A stretch of DNA of 64,000 nt from Zygnema cylindricum (GCA_037447655.1 JBBHKE010003086.1:155123-219122); one strand, 5' to 3'. Shown: positions 11,652-22,900, numbered from the stretch's first letter. Notes: generated by a model from the sequence alone, not told the origin. A program made the numbers and translations.

Positions 11652-14624
11652 CTAGTCAATCTTTAATTTCAGACCACACTTCTCCCTGCAAAAAATTAGC
11701 TTAGGGGAAGGCACAGGTTTGGTCATCATATCTGCTACCATCTCACTATCTGGTCTGTACTCTAAACTGATTATTTTGTTTTCTACTTTCTCTCTAACAA
11801 AACTGAGTCTGATGTCCATGTGTTTGGCTTTAAAATGGTGTTTAGGATTGGCAGAGATAGCGATTGCTGCCTGATTATCACAAAATATTTTCTGCACACC
11901 ACTCTTAAGGTGACCAAGCTCACCAAGCAAAGACTTGACCCACATCAATTCTTTTACAGCAGAGCAAGAGGCCATATACTCAGCCTCCATGGTGGACTGA
12001 GCAATAACCTTTTGCTGTTTGCTACTCCAACAGCAAGCCCCATCACCCACATATAATACATATCCAGAAGTACATCTCCTCATCGGAGCATCACCATAAC
12101 TGGCATCACTCCAAGTAGTGATGTCAGTATTCTCCCCACCCAAATGCAACCATAGATCTCTAGTTCCTACCAAGTATCTAAGGACTCTCTTAGCTGCCTC
12201 CCAATCCTTCTTAGTGGGAGCATTTAGACTTCTACTCAGCACTCCTACAGCTGCAGCTAAATCCGGCCGGGTACAATTCATAAAATAGATTAGACTTCCC
12301 ACTACTTGCCTGTAAGGAATAGTCTGCATGAACTTCTGTTCATCATGAGATAATTCCTCGTCTAAGACTATGACTCCTTCTTCCTCACTCCCCTCACTTC
12401 CCTTCTTCAACTCCATTGGAGTTGTACAACTATTAGCTTTATCCATTTGAAATTTTTCAAGCATGTTCCCTATTGCTTCTTTTTGAGTCAATCTTATAAT
12501 TTTCCTTTTTCGGTCTCTCTCTACTTGAATTCCCAAAATATATCTTGTTTCTCCCATATCCTTCATTTCAAATCTCCCCTTAAGATCGGTTTTCAGTTTG
12601 TTAATTTTTTCCATTGATTTACTTAATACAAGCAAATCATCAACATAAATTGCAATAAATATCAAACCTTCCTCATCTTCGAAAACATAGATTGAGTGAT
12701 CTGAGCTGATCCGAATATATCCCAGACCTGTAAGAAACTCATCAAGCTTCTTATTCCATTGTCGAGGTGCCTGTTTCAAACCATAAAGAGATTTAATCAG
12801 CCGGCATACCTTACTCTCCTCTCCTTCTTCCACAAACCCTTCGGGTTGTCGCATGAAGATCTCCTCTTCCAATTCTCCATGCAAAAAGGCTGTTTTTATG
12901 TCCATCTGGTGCACTTCCATGTCTTCCGCCGCCGCTAAACTGAGAAGTATGCGGACGGAGGGAAATCTGACCACCGGAGCAAAGGTTTCCTCGTAGTCAA
13001 TTCCTTCCTTTTGTGTAAATCCCTTTGCCACTAATCTGGCCTTGTAGCGCTCGATTGTGTTATCTGGGTTCAGTTTTAGTTTGAAAACCCACTTACAACC
13101 GATTGGTTTTCGGTTAGGTGGACAGTCCACCAGCTCCCAAGTATCGGCTGCCATGATTGAAGCCATCTCCTCATTGATGGCTGTCTTCCACCGGTTTCTT
13201 TCTGGACAAGTCATCGCCTCTCCATAAGTTTGAGGTTCATCTTGATGAGATAGTTTAGTTACTTTGTTATTAACCTGTTTTTCTTGCAGTCTTTTGCTAC
13301 TTCTCCTCCCCCCCTCAAAATCTGAGGCCGGAATAGATGGTTCTCGTGGATTCTTTCGAACAAACTCGACTTCTCCCCTATCCTTTGATTCCGAATCAAT
13401 TTCCACCACGTCTTCCGCTTCGAGTAGAGTTGTCACTGGAGTTTCCACAGCCGGGTCCTTTTCGGTCTGATTTGTACCTGCAAGAATGTCATCTTCTCTA
13501 AAACCTGGATAGTTAGGAAGCTCAAAGTCATCGGAATTTTCTGACTCAAATCTGATTTTTACTGACTTCGTATATTTGAAGGGATCTACAGACTTTCCTT
13601 CATCCATAACTACTAGATGCTTTACTAAGATTATATCTTCCCTTTTTAGATCATAAACTCTATATCCTTTAACATCTTCATCATATCCTAATAAGTATCC
13701 TGGTTTTCCTTTAGGATCTAGCTTCCAATTTGACCGATCAGTATCTAGACTGAACACTTGACTGCCGAAAACCTTTAAGTGAGATATGTCTGGTTTCCGG
13801 CCTGTCCATCTCTCATAAGGTGTTTGATCTTTTATAGCTGAAGTAAGAACTCTATTCTTGAGGTAATTAGCACAGTTCATTGCTTCTGCCCAAAACCTTT
13901 TCCCTATCCTTTTATCTGACAACATACTTCTAGCACTATCACTTAGTGTTCTATTTAACCTCTCGACTACCCCATTCTGTTCAGGATTTTCTGGAACTGT
14001 CTTTTGGTGTTGAACCCCATCTTCCCTCAGAAAATCCTCAAACTGGTTAGAAGTATACTCTCCACCATTGTCACTCCTTACTCTCTTGATTGGAGTTTCA
14101 TGGAGTTTTTCGCTCCATGCTTTATATTGTCTAAAACAATCCTCAGCTTCGGACTTGTTTTTCAAAAAATATACCCGGGAATACCGAGACCAATCATCAG
14201 TTATAGTCATCATAAATCTCTTCCCCCCCGGTGAGGGCACTTTAGCCGGTCCCCAAATATCTGTGTGTACTAGATCTAGAATTTTTTCTCCCTTATAGGT
14301 GGCTGACTTAGGAAAGGGTAATCTGTGTGCTTTACCTTGAGCACATCCACTACAATCACTTATATCATCACTCTCACTGAACTGAATCCCTTCCACCACT
14401 CCCATCTTTTTCATCTCTCTTAACTTATCTAGATTCACATGCCCAAGCCTCTTATGCCACATCATAATATCATGAACACCAGCATAATAAAGTTTCTTCT
14501 TTTCATTACTTAAGATCAGCCTAAACATCCCATGGCTACCTTTCTCAGCAATGAAATAGACATCATCCTCAAAACTAGCAGTAAAGACTCCTTCCCTAGT
14601 GCTAGTAAAAAAAACCCTTATCAT
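11652..14624 (-). CDS. Copia pol: integrase, reverse transcriptase, RNase H
   Basis: A 990-residue open frame. The integrase zinc site is H57/H62/C91/C94. The catalytic DDE triad is intact as D122 (TDIWGP), D185 (RSDNGGEY) and E221 (NGVVERLN, 35 residues after the second D). Reverse transcriptase follows, with D575 in MDIKTAFLHG and the YVDDL box at D662/D663. RNase H comes last, with a WSDASYGD region, EAEYMA and FCDNQAAIAI. The frame is in a different register from the upstream gag-protease frame because of one extra A in a plus-strand A8 run at 14607-14614, so the annotated start is artificial. The natural product would be part of a single Gag-Pol polyprotein processed by its own protease in cytoplasmic virus-like particles. 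Confidence 0.93.
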   Translation of the reverse strand: MIRVFFTSTREGVFTASFEDDVYFIAEKGSHGMFRLILSNEKKKLYYAGVHDIMMWHKRLGHVNLDKLREMKKMGVVEGIQFSESDDISDCSGCAQGKAHRLPFPKSATYKGEKILDLVHTDIWGPAKVPSPGGKRFMMTITDDWSRYSRVYFLKNKSEAEDCFRQYKAWSEKLHETPIKRVRSDNGGEYTSNQFEDFLREDGVQHQKTVPENPEQNGVVERLNRTLSDSARSMLSDKRIGKRFWAEAMNCANYLKNRVLTSAIKDQTPYERWTGRKPDISHLKVFGSQVFSLDTDRSNWKLDPKGKPGYLLGYDEDVKGYRVYDLKREDIILVKHLVVMDEGKSVDPFKYTKSVKIRFESENSDDFELPNYPGFREDDILAGTNQTEKDPAVETPVTTLLEAEDVVEIDSESKDRGEVEFVRKNPREPSIPASDFEGGRRSSKRLQEKQVNNKVTKLSHQDEPQTYGEAMTCPERNRWKTAINEEMASIMAADTWELVDCPPNRKPIGCKWVFKLKLNPDNTIERYKARLVAKGFTQKEGIDYEETFAPVVRFPSVRILLSLAAAEDMEVHQMDIKTAFLHGELEEEIFMRQPEGFVEEGEESKVCRLIKSLYGLKQAPRQWNKKLDEFLTGLGYIRISSDHSIYVFEDEEGLIFIAIYVDDLLVLSKSMEKINKLKTDLKGRFEMKDMGETRYILGIQVERDRKRKIIRLTQKEAIGNMLEKFQMDKANSCTTPMELKKGSEGSEEEGVIVLDEELSHDEQKFMQTIPYRQVVGSLIYFMNCTRPDLAAAVGVLSRSLNAPTKKDWEAAKRVLRYLVGTRDLWLHLGGENTDITTWSDASYGDAPMRRCTSGYVLYVGDGACCWSSKQQKVIAQSTMEAEYMASCSAVKELMWVKSLLGELGHLKSGVQKIFCDNQAAIAISANPKHHFKAKHMDIRLSFVREKVENKIISLEYRPDSEMVADMMTKPVPSPKLIFCREKCGLKLKID

Positions 14625-16011
14625 CTAATACTGATGTAGAGATAAGATTTTTGTTCAGCTCCGGAATAAACAATACATCGGAGAATGTTAATATGGATGT
14701 CTTTCCTTCTACTAACACTTTTAGATCTACCGATCCTACAAGAGTAGTGGTGACTATCCTCCCATCCCCGTACTCTATCTCTACGGTGGGAATCTTTCTT
14801 ATCTTAGTGAACAGGTGTCTATCCTTACACATGTGCATGGAGGCACCTGAATCTACAATCCAGCCTGCTTCACCTTTCAATCCACCGTAAGCACATTTCT
14901 GCCTCCGTGGAATTTCGACCTCATTTTTCGCCTCCAACTCCTCATCCAAAAGGAGCTCATCGTCCTCGTCCTCGGATTCAGCCTCAAGTACCTGTGTGAC
15001 AAGGGCCTTTTTCTTTCCTCTCGGGGTACCACCGGTCTGCCCCTCCTTTAACCGAAGCTCGGTTAGCTTAGTGCACTCTGCCATATAGTGCCCCGGTTTC
15101 TTACAAAAATGACATAGTCCTTTGGGAGCCCTTGGTTCGAACTCATCGGCCGGTTTTTTCTGCTCCCTAACCCCATAGTTTCCGACCGGTTTTCGGGAAT
15201 CCCTGTTCCTCCAATCAGTCGCTGTTGCCAAGGCTTGGCCACTCTTTCCTCCCCTTCGGATCTCAATTGTATTCTCTTGAACGAGAATCATTCCTACCAC
15301 TAAGTTCCATATCCACCTTGAGTCAGGCAAGTCCTGCACACGGTAAACTATGTTCACGAACTCATCAGGTAACTTCATCAGTAAACAGTTAACCTTTTCT
15401 TTTTCACTCAAATCTTTTCCCGCACTCTGTAGCTCCATGAAGAGTGTAGCAAGCTCATTGCAAAAATCCAACATATTTCCCCCTTTGTATACATACTCCT
15501 TAACTTTCTGATCAGCCAACTGTTGTTGCTGAATCGTACCACTTCGGTACATCTCTATAAGAGCCATCCAAAGATCGGATGCCCTTTCTACCTGCAAATG
15601 AGGACATGCAAGTCCTTGAGTGAGATGGCGTAGGATGAAGTGCTTTGCCGCCATATTGTTGAAGTCCCAGGTTTCAGTATCATTCTCCTCGTTCCTCGGA
15701 ATAGGTGACATGAATGCTAAACCAGTTGCTATTGGTGTGGTCGCCTCCTTCTCCTTTCCTTTGTCCACCACCTCTCCTTCCTTTGTTTCCTCCGTTGAAG
15801 GTGAATCCTCTTTCCTGGTGAATCTGCTTCCTCCAAACCCTGGAGGAATTCCAAGACTTGATGGACGCCCCAATCGTCCACTCACTATCCCCCAAAACCT
15901 TTTTTCGCATAGAGCTCCTATCATCATACTTTCCCAGTATATGAAGCCAGTTCCATTAAAGATTGGTACCCTAGAGGGTGGGCCCATAACTTGTAACTCT
16001 GAGAGCTCCAT
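14602..16011 (-). CDS. Copia gag and protease
   Basis: A 469-residue frame. Residues 1-7 (MELSELQ) come from the LTR end and its junction. The next residues, V-M-G-P-P, are encoded by the primer binding site, so the true start may be the PBS ATG (residue 9) rather than residue 1. The UBN2-type gag body is about 100-250, a CCHC zinc knuckle runs C300-C313 (CHFCKKPGHYMAEC), an acidic linker covers 343-365, and the aspartic protease site is D387 in IVDSGAS. The frame stops inside the protease region after the A8 homopolymer shift, which the older relative at 17134-17421 lacks (A7). Confidence 0.92.
   Translation of the reverse strand: MELSELQVMGPPSRVPIFNGTGFIYWESMMIGALCEKRFWGIVSGRLGRPSSLGIPPGFGGSRFTRKEDSPSTEETKEGEVVDKGKEKEATTPIATGLAFMSPIPRNEENDTETWDFNNMAAKHFILRHLTQGLACPHLQVERASDLWMALIEMYRSGTIQQQQLADQKVKEYVYKGGNMLDFCNELATLFMELQSAGKDLSEKEKVNCLLMKLPDEFVNIVYRVQDLPDSRWIWNLVVGMILVQENTIEIRRGGKSGQALATATDWRNRDSRKPVGNYGVREQKKPADEFEPRAPKGLCHFCKKPGHYMAECTKLTELRLKEGQTGGTPRGKKKALVTQVLEAESEDEDDELLLDEELEAKNEVEIPRRQKCAYGGLKGEAGWIVDSGASMHMCKDRHLFTKIRKIPTVEIEYGDGRIVTTTLVGSVDLKVLVEGKTSILTFSDVLFIPELNKNLISTSVLDDKGFFY
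15977..15991 (-). other. Primer binding site (internal initiator tRNA-Met type)
   Basis: On the minus strand AGTTATGGGCCCACC begins immediately after the LTR end ...GAGTTACA. It matches the complement of the anticodon stem-loop of plant initiator tRNA-Met (recalled sequence GGUGGGCCCAUAAC), not the usual 3'-terminal TGGTATCAGA site. Drosophila copia is known to prime with a cleaved half of this tRNA in the same region. The same site follows the LTR in every other copia copy of this window. Confidence 0.8.
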
Positions 16012-17033
16012 AAGTCCTCAGAGTGGACAGCTTCCAAGAAGCCTCTAGGATAATCCTGACCCCTTTGTGTTTAAGCAAAAATAACTGCCACCCTGCCAGA
16101 CAAAAACGCTGACCAACTTCACCCCTGTGAAGACAAGACTCCCCTGAGTCGATAGCAAAAAGAATCTTTGAATTTGCTCCCCTGAGCAGTAAGTTATGGG
16201 GGGTCAAAGTTGACCTTTTGTACAGAAGCTCTCTGGGAGAGGGGGTCCTATCTTCTAATTTTTCTAAGTCCTATCTCTCTCACAGACTCTATCTACTGAT
16301 GTACGGAACCAATCAGAATTGAGTTCCGTACGTAAAAGTACACCTGCCGGTGTACTTTATGTACGGACATTGTACGACATGCCCTAAATGTCGACACATG
16401 TCAAATCCGGATTCGGTGCCATAATCTCCGGAGATTCTACGATCCAACGGAATTTCGCCACGCGTCATCCGATGTGGCGATGGCCACAAACCGCCGAAAT
16501 CTTCCTCCGTGATCTCGGCGCTAATCCCGGCCGTCCGATTAAATTCAGATTTAATCGTGGCCGTAATAAATACATGCGCGGTATTTATTTCACTTCCGAA
16601 ACAAATGCGCGGTATTGATTCGTAATCCATACTGTCATTCGTACCGGATCTATGCATCCCGTAAATCGTAACAGTTAAATGAATTATCGTACGTATTCTA
16701 ATTTATATAATTATCAAACTATATATGACGTAATACTACTGCTAGATCTAACGGCTAAGGCTACCGGCTATTTCCTGTCTGCCGGCCGGTAGGTACAAGG
16801 ATCAAATCCTGCCGCCGGCACATACCTTTTAAATAAATAAATAAACCCTAGTATAAAATTCCCGTAAACCTCAGGATAGCCAAGGTAGCCATGGCTCTAG
16901 CTTCCTCTCCAATTTCTCAGTGACTGCGACAAGTTTGAGATTTGGAGAGAGAAGTTAGAGGTAGACTGCCTCGGCTTCTTTCTATATTTCTATTTAGACC
17001 TAGAAAATACTAATAAAACCATTAGTTTCTACA
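15992..17033 (-). repeat. 5' LTR of the young copia element
   Basis: 1042 bp, TGTAGAAACTAATGG...GAGTTACA on the minus strand. It contains the in-frame ATG of the gag frame 20 bp from its downstream end (16009-16011) and the plus-strand tRNA-like module at 16740-16823. Confidence 0.95.
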
Positions 17034-17038
17034 CAAGC

Positions 17039-18580
17039 CTCTTATGCCACATCATAATATCATGAACACCAGCATAATAAAGTTTCTCCTTTTCATTACT
17101 TAAAACCAGCCTAAACATCCCATGGCTACCTTTCTAAGCAATGAAATAGACATCCTCCTCAAAACTAGCAGTAAAGACTCCTTCCCTAGTGCTAGTAAAA
17201 AAACCCTTATCATCTAATACGGATGTAGAGATGAGATTTTTGTTCAGCTCCGGAATAAACAATACATCAGACAATGTTACTATGGATGTCTTTCCTTCTA
17301 CTAACACTTTCAAATCTACCGATCCTACAAGAGTAGTTGTGATTATTCTCCCATCCCCGTACTCTATCTCTACGGTGGGAATATTTATTATCTTAGTGAA
17401 CATGTGCCTATCCTTACACATGTGTATGTAGGCACCTGAATCTACAATCCAACCTGCTTCACCTTTTAATTCATTGTAAGCACATTTCTGCCTTCGTGGA
17501 ATTTAGACCTCGTTTTTCGCCTCCAACTCCTCATCTAAAAGGAGCTCATCGTCCTCGTCCTCGGATTTTGCCTCATGTACCTGTGTCACAAGGGCCTTTT
17601 TCTTTCCTCTCGGGGTACCACCGGTCTGCCCCTCGTTTAACCGAAGCTTCGTTATCTTAGTGCACTCTGCCATATAGTGCCCTGGTTTCTTACAAAAATG
17701 ATATAAACCTTTGGGATCGCTTGGTCCAAACTCGTCCGTCTGATTTTTCTTCTCCCTCCCCCCATTGTTTCCAACCGGTTTCCGGGAATCCGTGTTCCTC
17801 CGATCGGTCGCTGTTGCCAAGGCTTGGCCACTCTTTCCTCCCCTTCGGATCTCAATCGTATTCTCTCGAACGAGAATCATCCCTACCACTGAGTTCCATA
17901 TCCACCTTGAGTCTGGCAAGTCCTACACACGGTTGACAATGTTTTCGAACTCATCGGGTAACTTCATCAGTAAACAGTTAACCTTTTCTTTTTCACTAAA
18001 ATCTTTTCCCGCACTCTCTAGCTCCATGAAGAGTGTTGCAAGCTCATTGCAAAAATCCAATATATTTCACCCTTTGTATACATACTCCTTAACTTTCTGA
18101 TCAGCCAACTGTTGTTGCTGAATCGTACCACTTCGGTACATCTCTATGAGAGCCATCCAAAGATCGGATGCCCTTTCTACTTGCAAATGAGGACATGTAA
18201 GTCCTTGAGTGAGATGGCGTAGGATGAAGTGCTTTGCCGCCATATTGTTGAAGTCCCAGGTTTCAGTATCATTCTCTTCGTTCCTCGGAATAGGTGACAT
18301 GAATGTCGAACCACTTGCTATTGGTGTGGTCGTCTCCTTCTCCTTTCCTTTGTCCACCACCTCTCCTTCTTTTGTTTCCTCCGTTGAAGGTGGATCCTCT
18401 TTCCTAGTGAATCTGGTTCCTCCAAACCCTGGAGGAATTCCAAGACTTGATGGACGCCCCAACCGTCCACTCACTATCCCCCAAAACCTTTTTTCGCATA
18501 GAGCTCCTATCATCATACTTTCCCAGTTTATGAAGCCAGTTCAATTAAAGATTGAAACCCTAGAGGGTGGGCGCATAACC
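17039..18580 (-). pseudogene. Decayed copia gag and protease of the old element
   Basis: It begins at 18580 with GGTTATGCGCCCACC (one change in the primer binding site) and keeps the gag body at 18067-18516. A CCHC knuckle close to YHFCKKPGHYMAEC lies in 17503-17919, followed by an acidic tail and protease-flanking sequence (17134-17421, with VEIEYGDGRI). Stops near 18067, 17930, 17500 and 17150 break it. It continues, after removal of the nested element, into the pol remnant at 10597. Confidence 0.88.
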
Positions 18581-19641
18581 TGAAACTCTGAGACCTCCAT
18601 AAGTCCTCAGAGTAGACAGCTTCCAAGAAGCCTCGAGGATAATCCTGACCCCTTTGTGTTTCAGCAAAAATAACTGCCACCCTGGCAAACAAAAACCCTG
18701 ACCACCTATACCCCTGTGAAGGCAAGACTCCCCTGAGTCGATAGCAAAAAGAATCTCTGAATTTGCTCCCCTGAGAAGTAAGTTATGGAGGGTCAAAGTT
18801 GACCTTTTGTACAGAAGCTCTCTGGGAGAGAGGGTCCTATCTCCTAATTTTTCTAAGTCCTATCTCTCTCACATACTCTATATACTGATGTACGGAACCA
18901 ATCATAACACAGTTCCGTACGCAAAAGTACAGCTGTCGGTGTACTTTAGGTACGGATATTGTACGACATGGCCTAAATGTCGACACATGTCATATCCGGA
19001 TTTGGTGCCATAATCTCCGGAGATTCCACGATCCAATGTAATTTTGCCACGTGACATCTGATGTGGCGATGGCCACAAACCGCCAAAATCTTCTTCCGCG
19101 ATCGCGGCGCTAATTCCGTCCGTCCGATTAAATCAGGATTTAATCGTAGCCGTAATAAATACTTGCGGGACATTCGTTTCAATTAAGAAATAAATGCGCG
19201 GTATTGATTTTCAGTCTGTACTGTAATCCGTACTTTACACATTACCGGATCTATGTATCCCGTAATAAATTACAGTTTAATGATTAATCCTACGCATACA
19301 TGTTAAAATAAATATCAAACTATATACTACGTAACACTAGTCCTAGACTTAACGGCTAAAGCTACTGGCTATCTGCTGTCTGCCGGCCGGTAGGTACAGG
19401 GATCAAATCCTGCGGCCGGCACATATATTTTAGATAAAATAAACCCTTTAACTTATATAAATTTTCCGTAAACCTCAGGATAGCCTAGGTAGCCATGGCT
19501 CTAGCTCCCTCTCCAATTTCTCAGTGACTGCGACAAGTTTGAGAGTTTGGAGAGAGAAGTTAGAGGTAGACTGCCTCGGCTTCTTTCTATATTTCTATTT
19601 AGACCTAGAAAATACTAAAAAATGTACCATTAATTTCTACA
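18581..19641 (-). repeat. 5' LTR of the old copia element
   Basis: 1061 bp, TGTAGAAATTAATGG...AGAGTTTCA on the minus strand, with the tRNA-like module on the plus strand at about 19340-19422. It is clearly more diverged from its partner LTR (6730-7787) than the young pair are from each other. Confidence 0.85.
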
Positions 19642-19987
19642 TGTTGTACCTTTCTATACTGTACAATTATTTTATTGGTTCGTCCTGCAGTAGATAGGGG
19701 TTGTGAGAGGGATTATGACTTAAGATCTTTTTAGACAGTCACCTCTCCCTTTGAGAGATTTAGTATAAATTGGCATTTTTGCCACCTCAGAACTTATCGG
19801 GTGGAAGGCGAGTTTCATTGATTCTTTTTGCTACTGACTCAGGGGAGTCGAGATTATACGAGGGTGCAGCCAGATTGTCAATTTGTTGGCTTAGGCAGCA
19901 GTGGTTGTGGGTAAAATTAGGTTAGTTTAAAACTACCTAGAGGCTTCCTGGATTCTGTAATCCTATGGAGGACACAGGATTGCAGGT
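19642..19987 (+). mobile_element. 3' part of a copia LTR (+)
   Basis: It matches the downstream third of the split LTR at 3640-3993 (GTACCTTTCTATAC, ATTGGTTCGT, the GACTCAGGGGAGTC block, ACTACCTAGAGGCTTC). It ends ...AGGATTGCA before the primer binding site GGTTATGGGCCCACC at 19987-20001. Its upstream part is missing because the old minus-strand copia abuts it. Confidence 0.75.
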
Positions 19988-22900
19988 TATGGGCCCACCC
20001 TCTAGGTTGCCTATCTTCAATGGATCACGGCTCATGTATTAAGAAGCCATGATGACAACAACTTTGTGCAAAAAATGATACTAGGGTATTTTTAGTGGAC
20101 GAGTGAAACGTACACCTCAAAGAACTCCACCAAGGTTTGGTGGAATAAGGTTTTTGGAGCAGCATCTGCCGCAGCATAGGAGACAGATGATGGGGCCAGC
20201 AGTGTGTCCAAAAAATGGAAAGGGAAAAAGATGCTTTTTACTCCTATTGCCCCTATTACCACGAAATTTGAAGCGGCGACCGCGAAGACCGTGAAGAATG
20301 ACACCAAACGTGGCAAGACATCAACATGGCTACCAAAAACTTCATTCTAAGACATCTCACTCAAGCTTTGGCAACCCCCAATCTTCACATTTACAAGGCC
20401 GAGGAGTTGTGGGTGAGTTTGGTCGGAAACCTATAGTGTTGGGACTATTCAGAAGCTCTTGTTGGCTGAACAAAAGTTATGAAATTATACTTACAATGGA
20501 GGAAAGATGTTAGACTATTGTAATGATCCCTTTTGTTTGTATATGGAGATGGAGAGTGCCGGGTGGACAGGTACAATAAAGATGAAACTTAACACTCTCG
20601 TCATGAAGTTACCCGACAAGTATGAAAACATAGTGTACGGAGTATAGGAAATGACTAACTATTCATGGAAGTTGAACACAGTGGTTTATATGATACTAAT
20701 GCAAGAACACACAATTGAGATCAAGAGAGGGGGAAAGAGCATCCAAGCTCTAGCTGCAGGAGCAAACCGGTGGGGGAAGGATCCGAAGAAACCATACAAA
20801 GGGGAGAGAGATCAGCCTAGAGGACAGAGGCCAAAGGGTCTTTGTTATTTTTGCAAAAAGTGGGGACACTTCATAGTAGATTGTGTCAAGTTGTCGGAGC
20901 TGAGGCTATAAGAGAATCGTGGAGGGGATTCTTCTAGAGGGAAGAAGAAGGCACTTGTGGTCACAAAAGTGAAAGGAGAAACCTAGGACGAGTCCTCTGA
21001 GAAGGAGGATGGGGAGCTTCTTCTTGACGAGAGTATTGAGGAGAAGTTGACTCCTTGGAAACAAAAGCGTGCTTTTGGAGCAATTCGGGAAGCTCCAAAA
21101 GAATGATAGATAATTGACTCAGGTGCATCTATGCATATATGTCGTGATAAACATCTCATTACTAAGCTAAAAAAGATCCCTAATGTAGAGATAATGTATG
21201 GGGATGGGATAGTGGTTACTACAGATCTAGTGGGGTCGGTAGATATAAAAGCTTTAGTGGAGGGTAAGACATCTATAATCACCTTCTCAAATGTACTCTA
21301 CATTCCTCAGCTGAGTAAAAATCTTGTGTCTACGTTTGAATAGATGACAAAGAGTTTGATACCTCCACTAGAAAGAGAGTCTTTACATTTAAGTATAGGG
21401 ATGAAGTCTACTTCATGGCAGATAAGGGTAGTCAAGGAACGTTCAGGCTTAACCTGAGTAATAAAAAGAAGAATGTTTACTTTGTTGGTGTTCCAAAGTT
21501 GATGATTTAGCATAAGTGGTTGGGGCATGTGCATTTTGATAGGCTGAGGGAAATAAAAAAGCTTGGTGTAGTAGAAAACATTCAGTTTGGGGAAAATGAA
21601 ATGGTGGGTGATTGTAGTGGGTGTGCTCAAGGTAAGGCTCGCAGACTTCCCTTTCTCAAAGCTACAACATATAGTGGTGAGAAAGTACTAGATTTGGTTC
21701 ACATAGATATCTGGGGACCCGCAAAAGTACCTTGGGTCGGAGGGAAGTGGTTTATGTTGACAACAACAGATGACTCGTCTAGATACTCTAGAGTCTACTT
21801 TGTAACAACAAAGTTTGAAACACCAACTTACTTCAAAGAATAAAATGCATGGAGTGAAAAGTTGCATGGAACCCCATTAAGAGAATAATGAGTCATAATG
21901 GGGGATAAAATACCTCTAACCAGTTTGTAGAATACTCGAGAGATGAGGGAGTTCAGCACTAGAAAATTGTAGCATATAACCCAGATCAATATGGGGTAGC
22001 TGAGAGGTTGCACTGAACACTAAGAGATAGTGTATGCAGTATGTTGGGCGACAAGAAATAGGAAAGAGATTTTGGGCAGAAGCCATTAACTGTGCCAACT
22101 ACATTAAATATAGAGTCCTTACCTCAACCGTAAAGGGAATGACACCTTATGAGAGATGGGTTGGAAGGATACCAAATATCTCACACATTAAAGTATTCGG
22201 TAGCCAAGTTTACAATCTTGATACGAATAAGAAAAATTGGAAACTAGATGTTAAGGGCAAACCTGGATACTTTGTAGGATATGATGAGGATGTGAAGGGA
22301 TATAGAGTCTATGACTTAGCAAAGAAAGATATCATTCTCGTCAAACACCTAGTTGTCATTGATGAAGGGAAGTCATTTGACCCCTTCAAATATACCAAAA
22401 AGATAAGAAGTAAGTCATTTGACCCCTTCAATGTAGAAAGAAGATAAGAATCAAATATGAGTCCGAAAGTGAGGAGAATTCGGTCGTTCTTGAAAGGGAC
22501 ATGTGTGAAACACTGATTACAGATTCATGGGATATCCAAGATACAGAAGACCCACCAAAAACCTCAAACATTCATATGGACTTCGAGGAGACAGAAGAGG
22601 TGGAACATGAATCAACTTCCATAGATAAGGGAGTTGATGAGATAATAAGGAGAAATCCAAGACTTCCCTCAATTCCAGTTTCGGAGGGAGGGAGAAGGAG
22701 TAATAAAAGGATACAAGAAAAATAGGCCACTCACAAGGTAACTAAGCTATCTCACCCAGATGAGCCTCAGTTATACTCGGTGGCATTGAGCAGTGAAGAG
22801 AAAGACAGATGGAATAGAGCCATAAATGATAAGATGGCCTCCGTCATGGAAGCAAACACTTAGGAACTAGCGGATTGCCCTCCGGACAGAAAGCTGATTG

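Larger units (their letters stand above)
10598..17033 (-). mobile_element. Young full-length copia retrotransposon
   Basis: A complete element of 6436 bp: 5' LTR 15992-17033, primer binding site 15977-15991, gag-pol, polypurine tract 11639-11651, 3' LTR 10598-11638. It is flanked by perfect 5-bp target duplications (plus strand CAAGC at 10593-10597 and 17034-17038). The two LTRs differ at only about six positions in 1042, so the insertion is recent. It lies exactly within the gag-pol of the older element, between the protease and integrase regions. Gene order protease-integrase-RT-RNase H defines the Ty1/copia superfamily. Confidence 0.96.
6730..19641 (-). mobile_element. Old copia element, interrupted by a nested copia
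   Basis: The 3' LTR is 6730-7787 and the 5' LTR 18581-19641 (1058 and 1061 bp, roughly 90% alike by eye, ends TGTAGAAA...TTTCA). Between them are a decayed gag (17039-18580) and pol (7801-10597), separated by the young element at 10598-17033 and its GCTTG duplication. A purine tract (AAAATAAGGGGAG on the minus strand) precedes the 3' LTR. The outer ends show no matching target duplication: AGGCA at 6725-6729 against TGTTG at 19642-19646, and different LTR fragments flank each side. A later rearrangement or ectopic recombination is likely. Confidence 0.85.
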
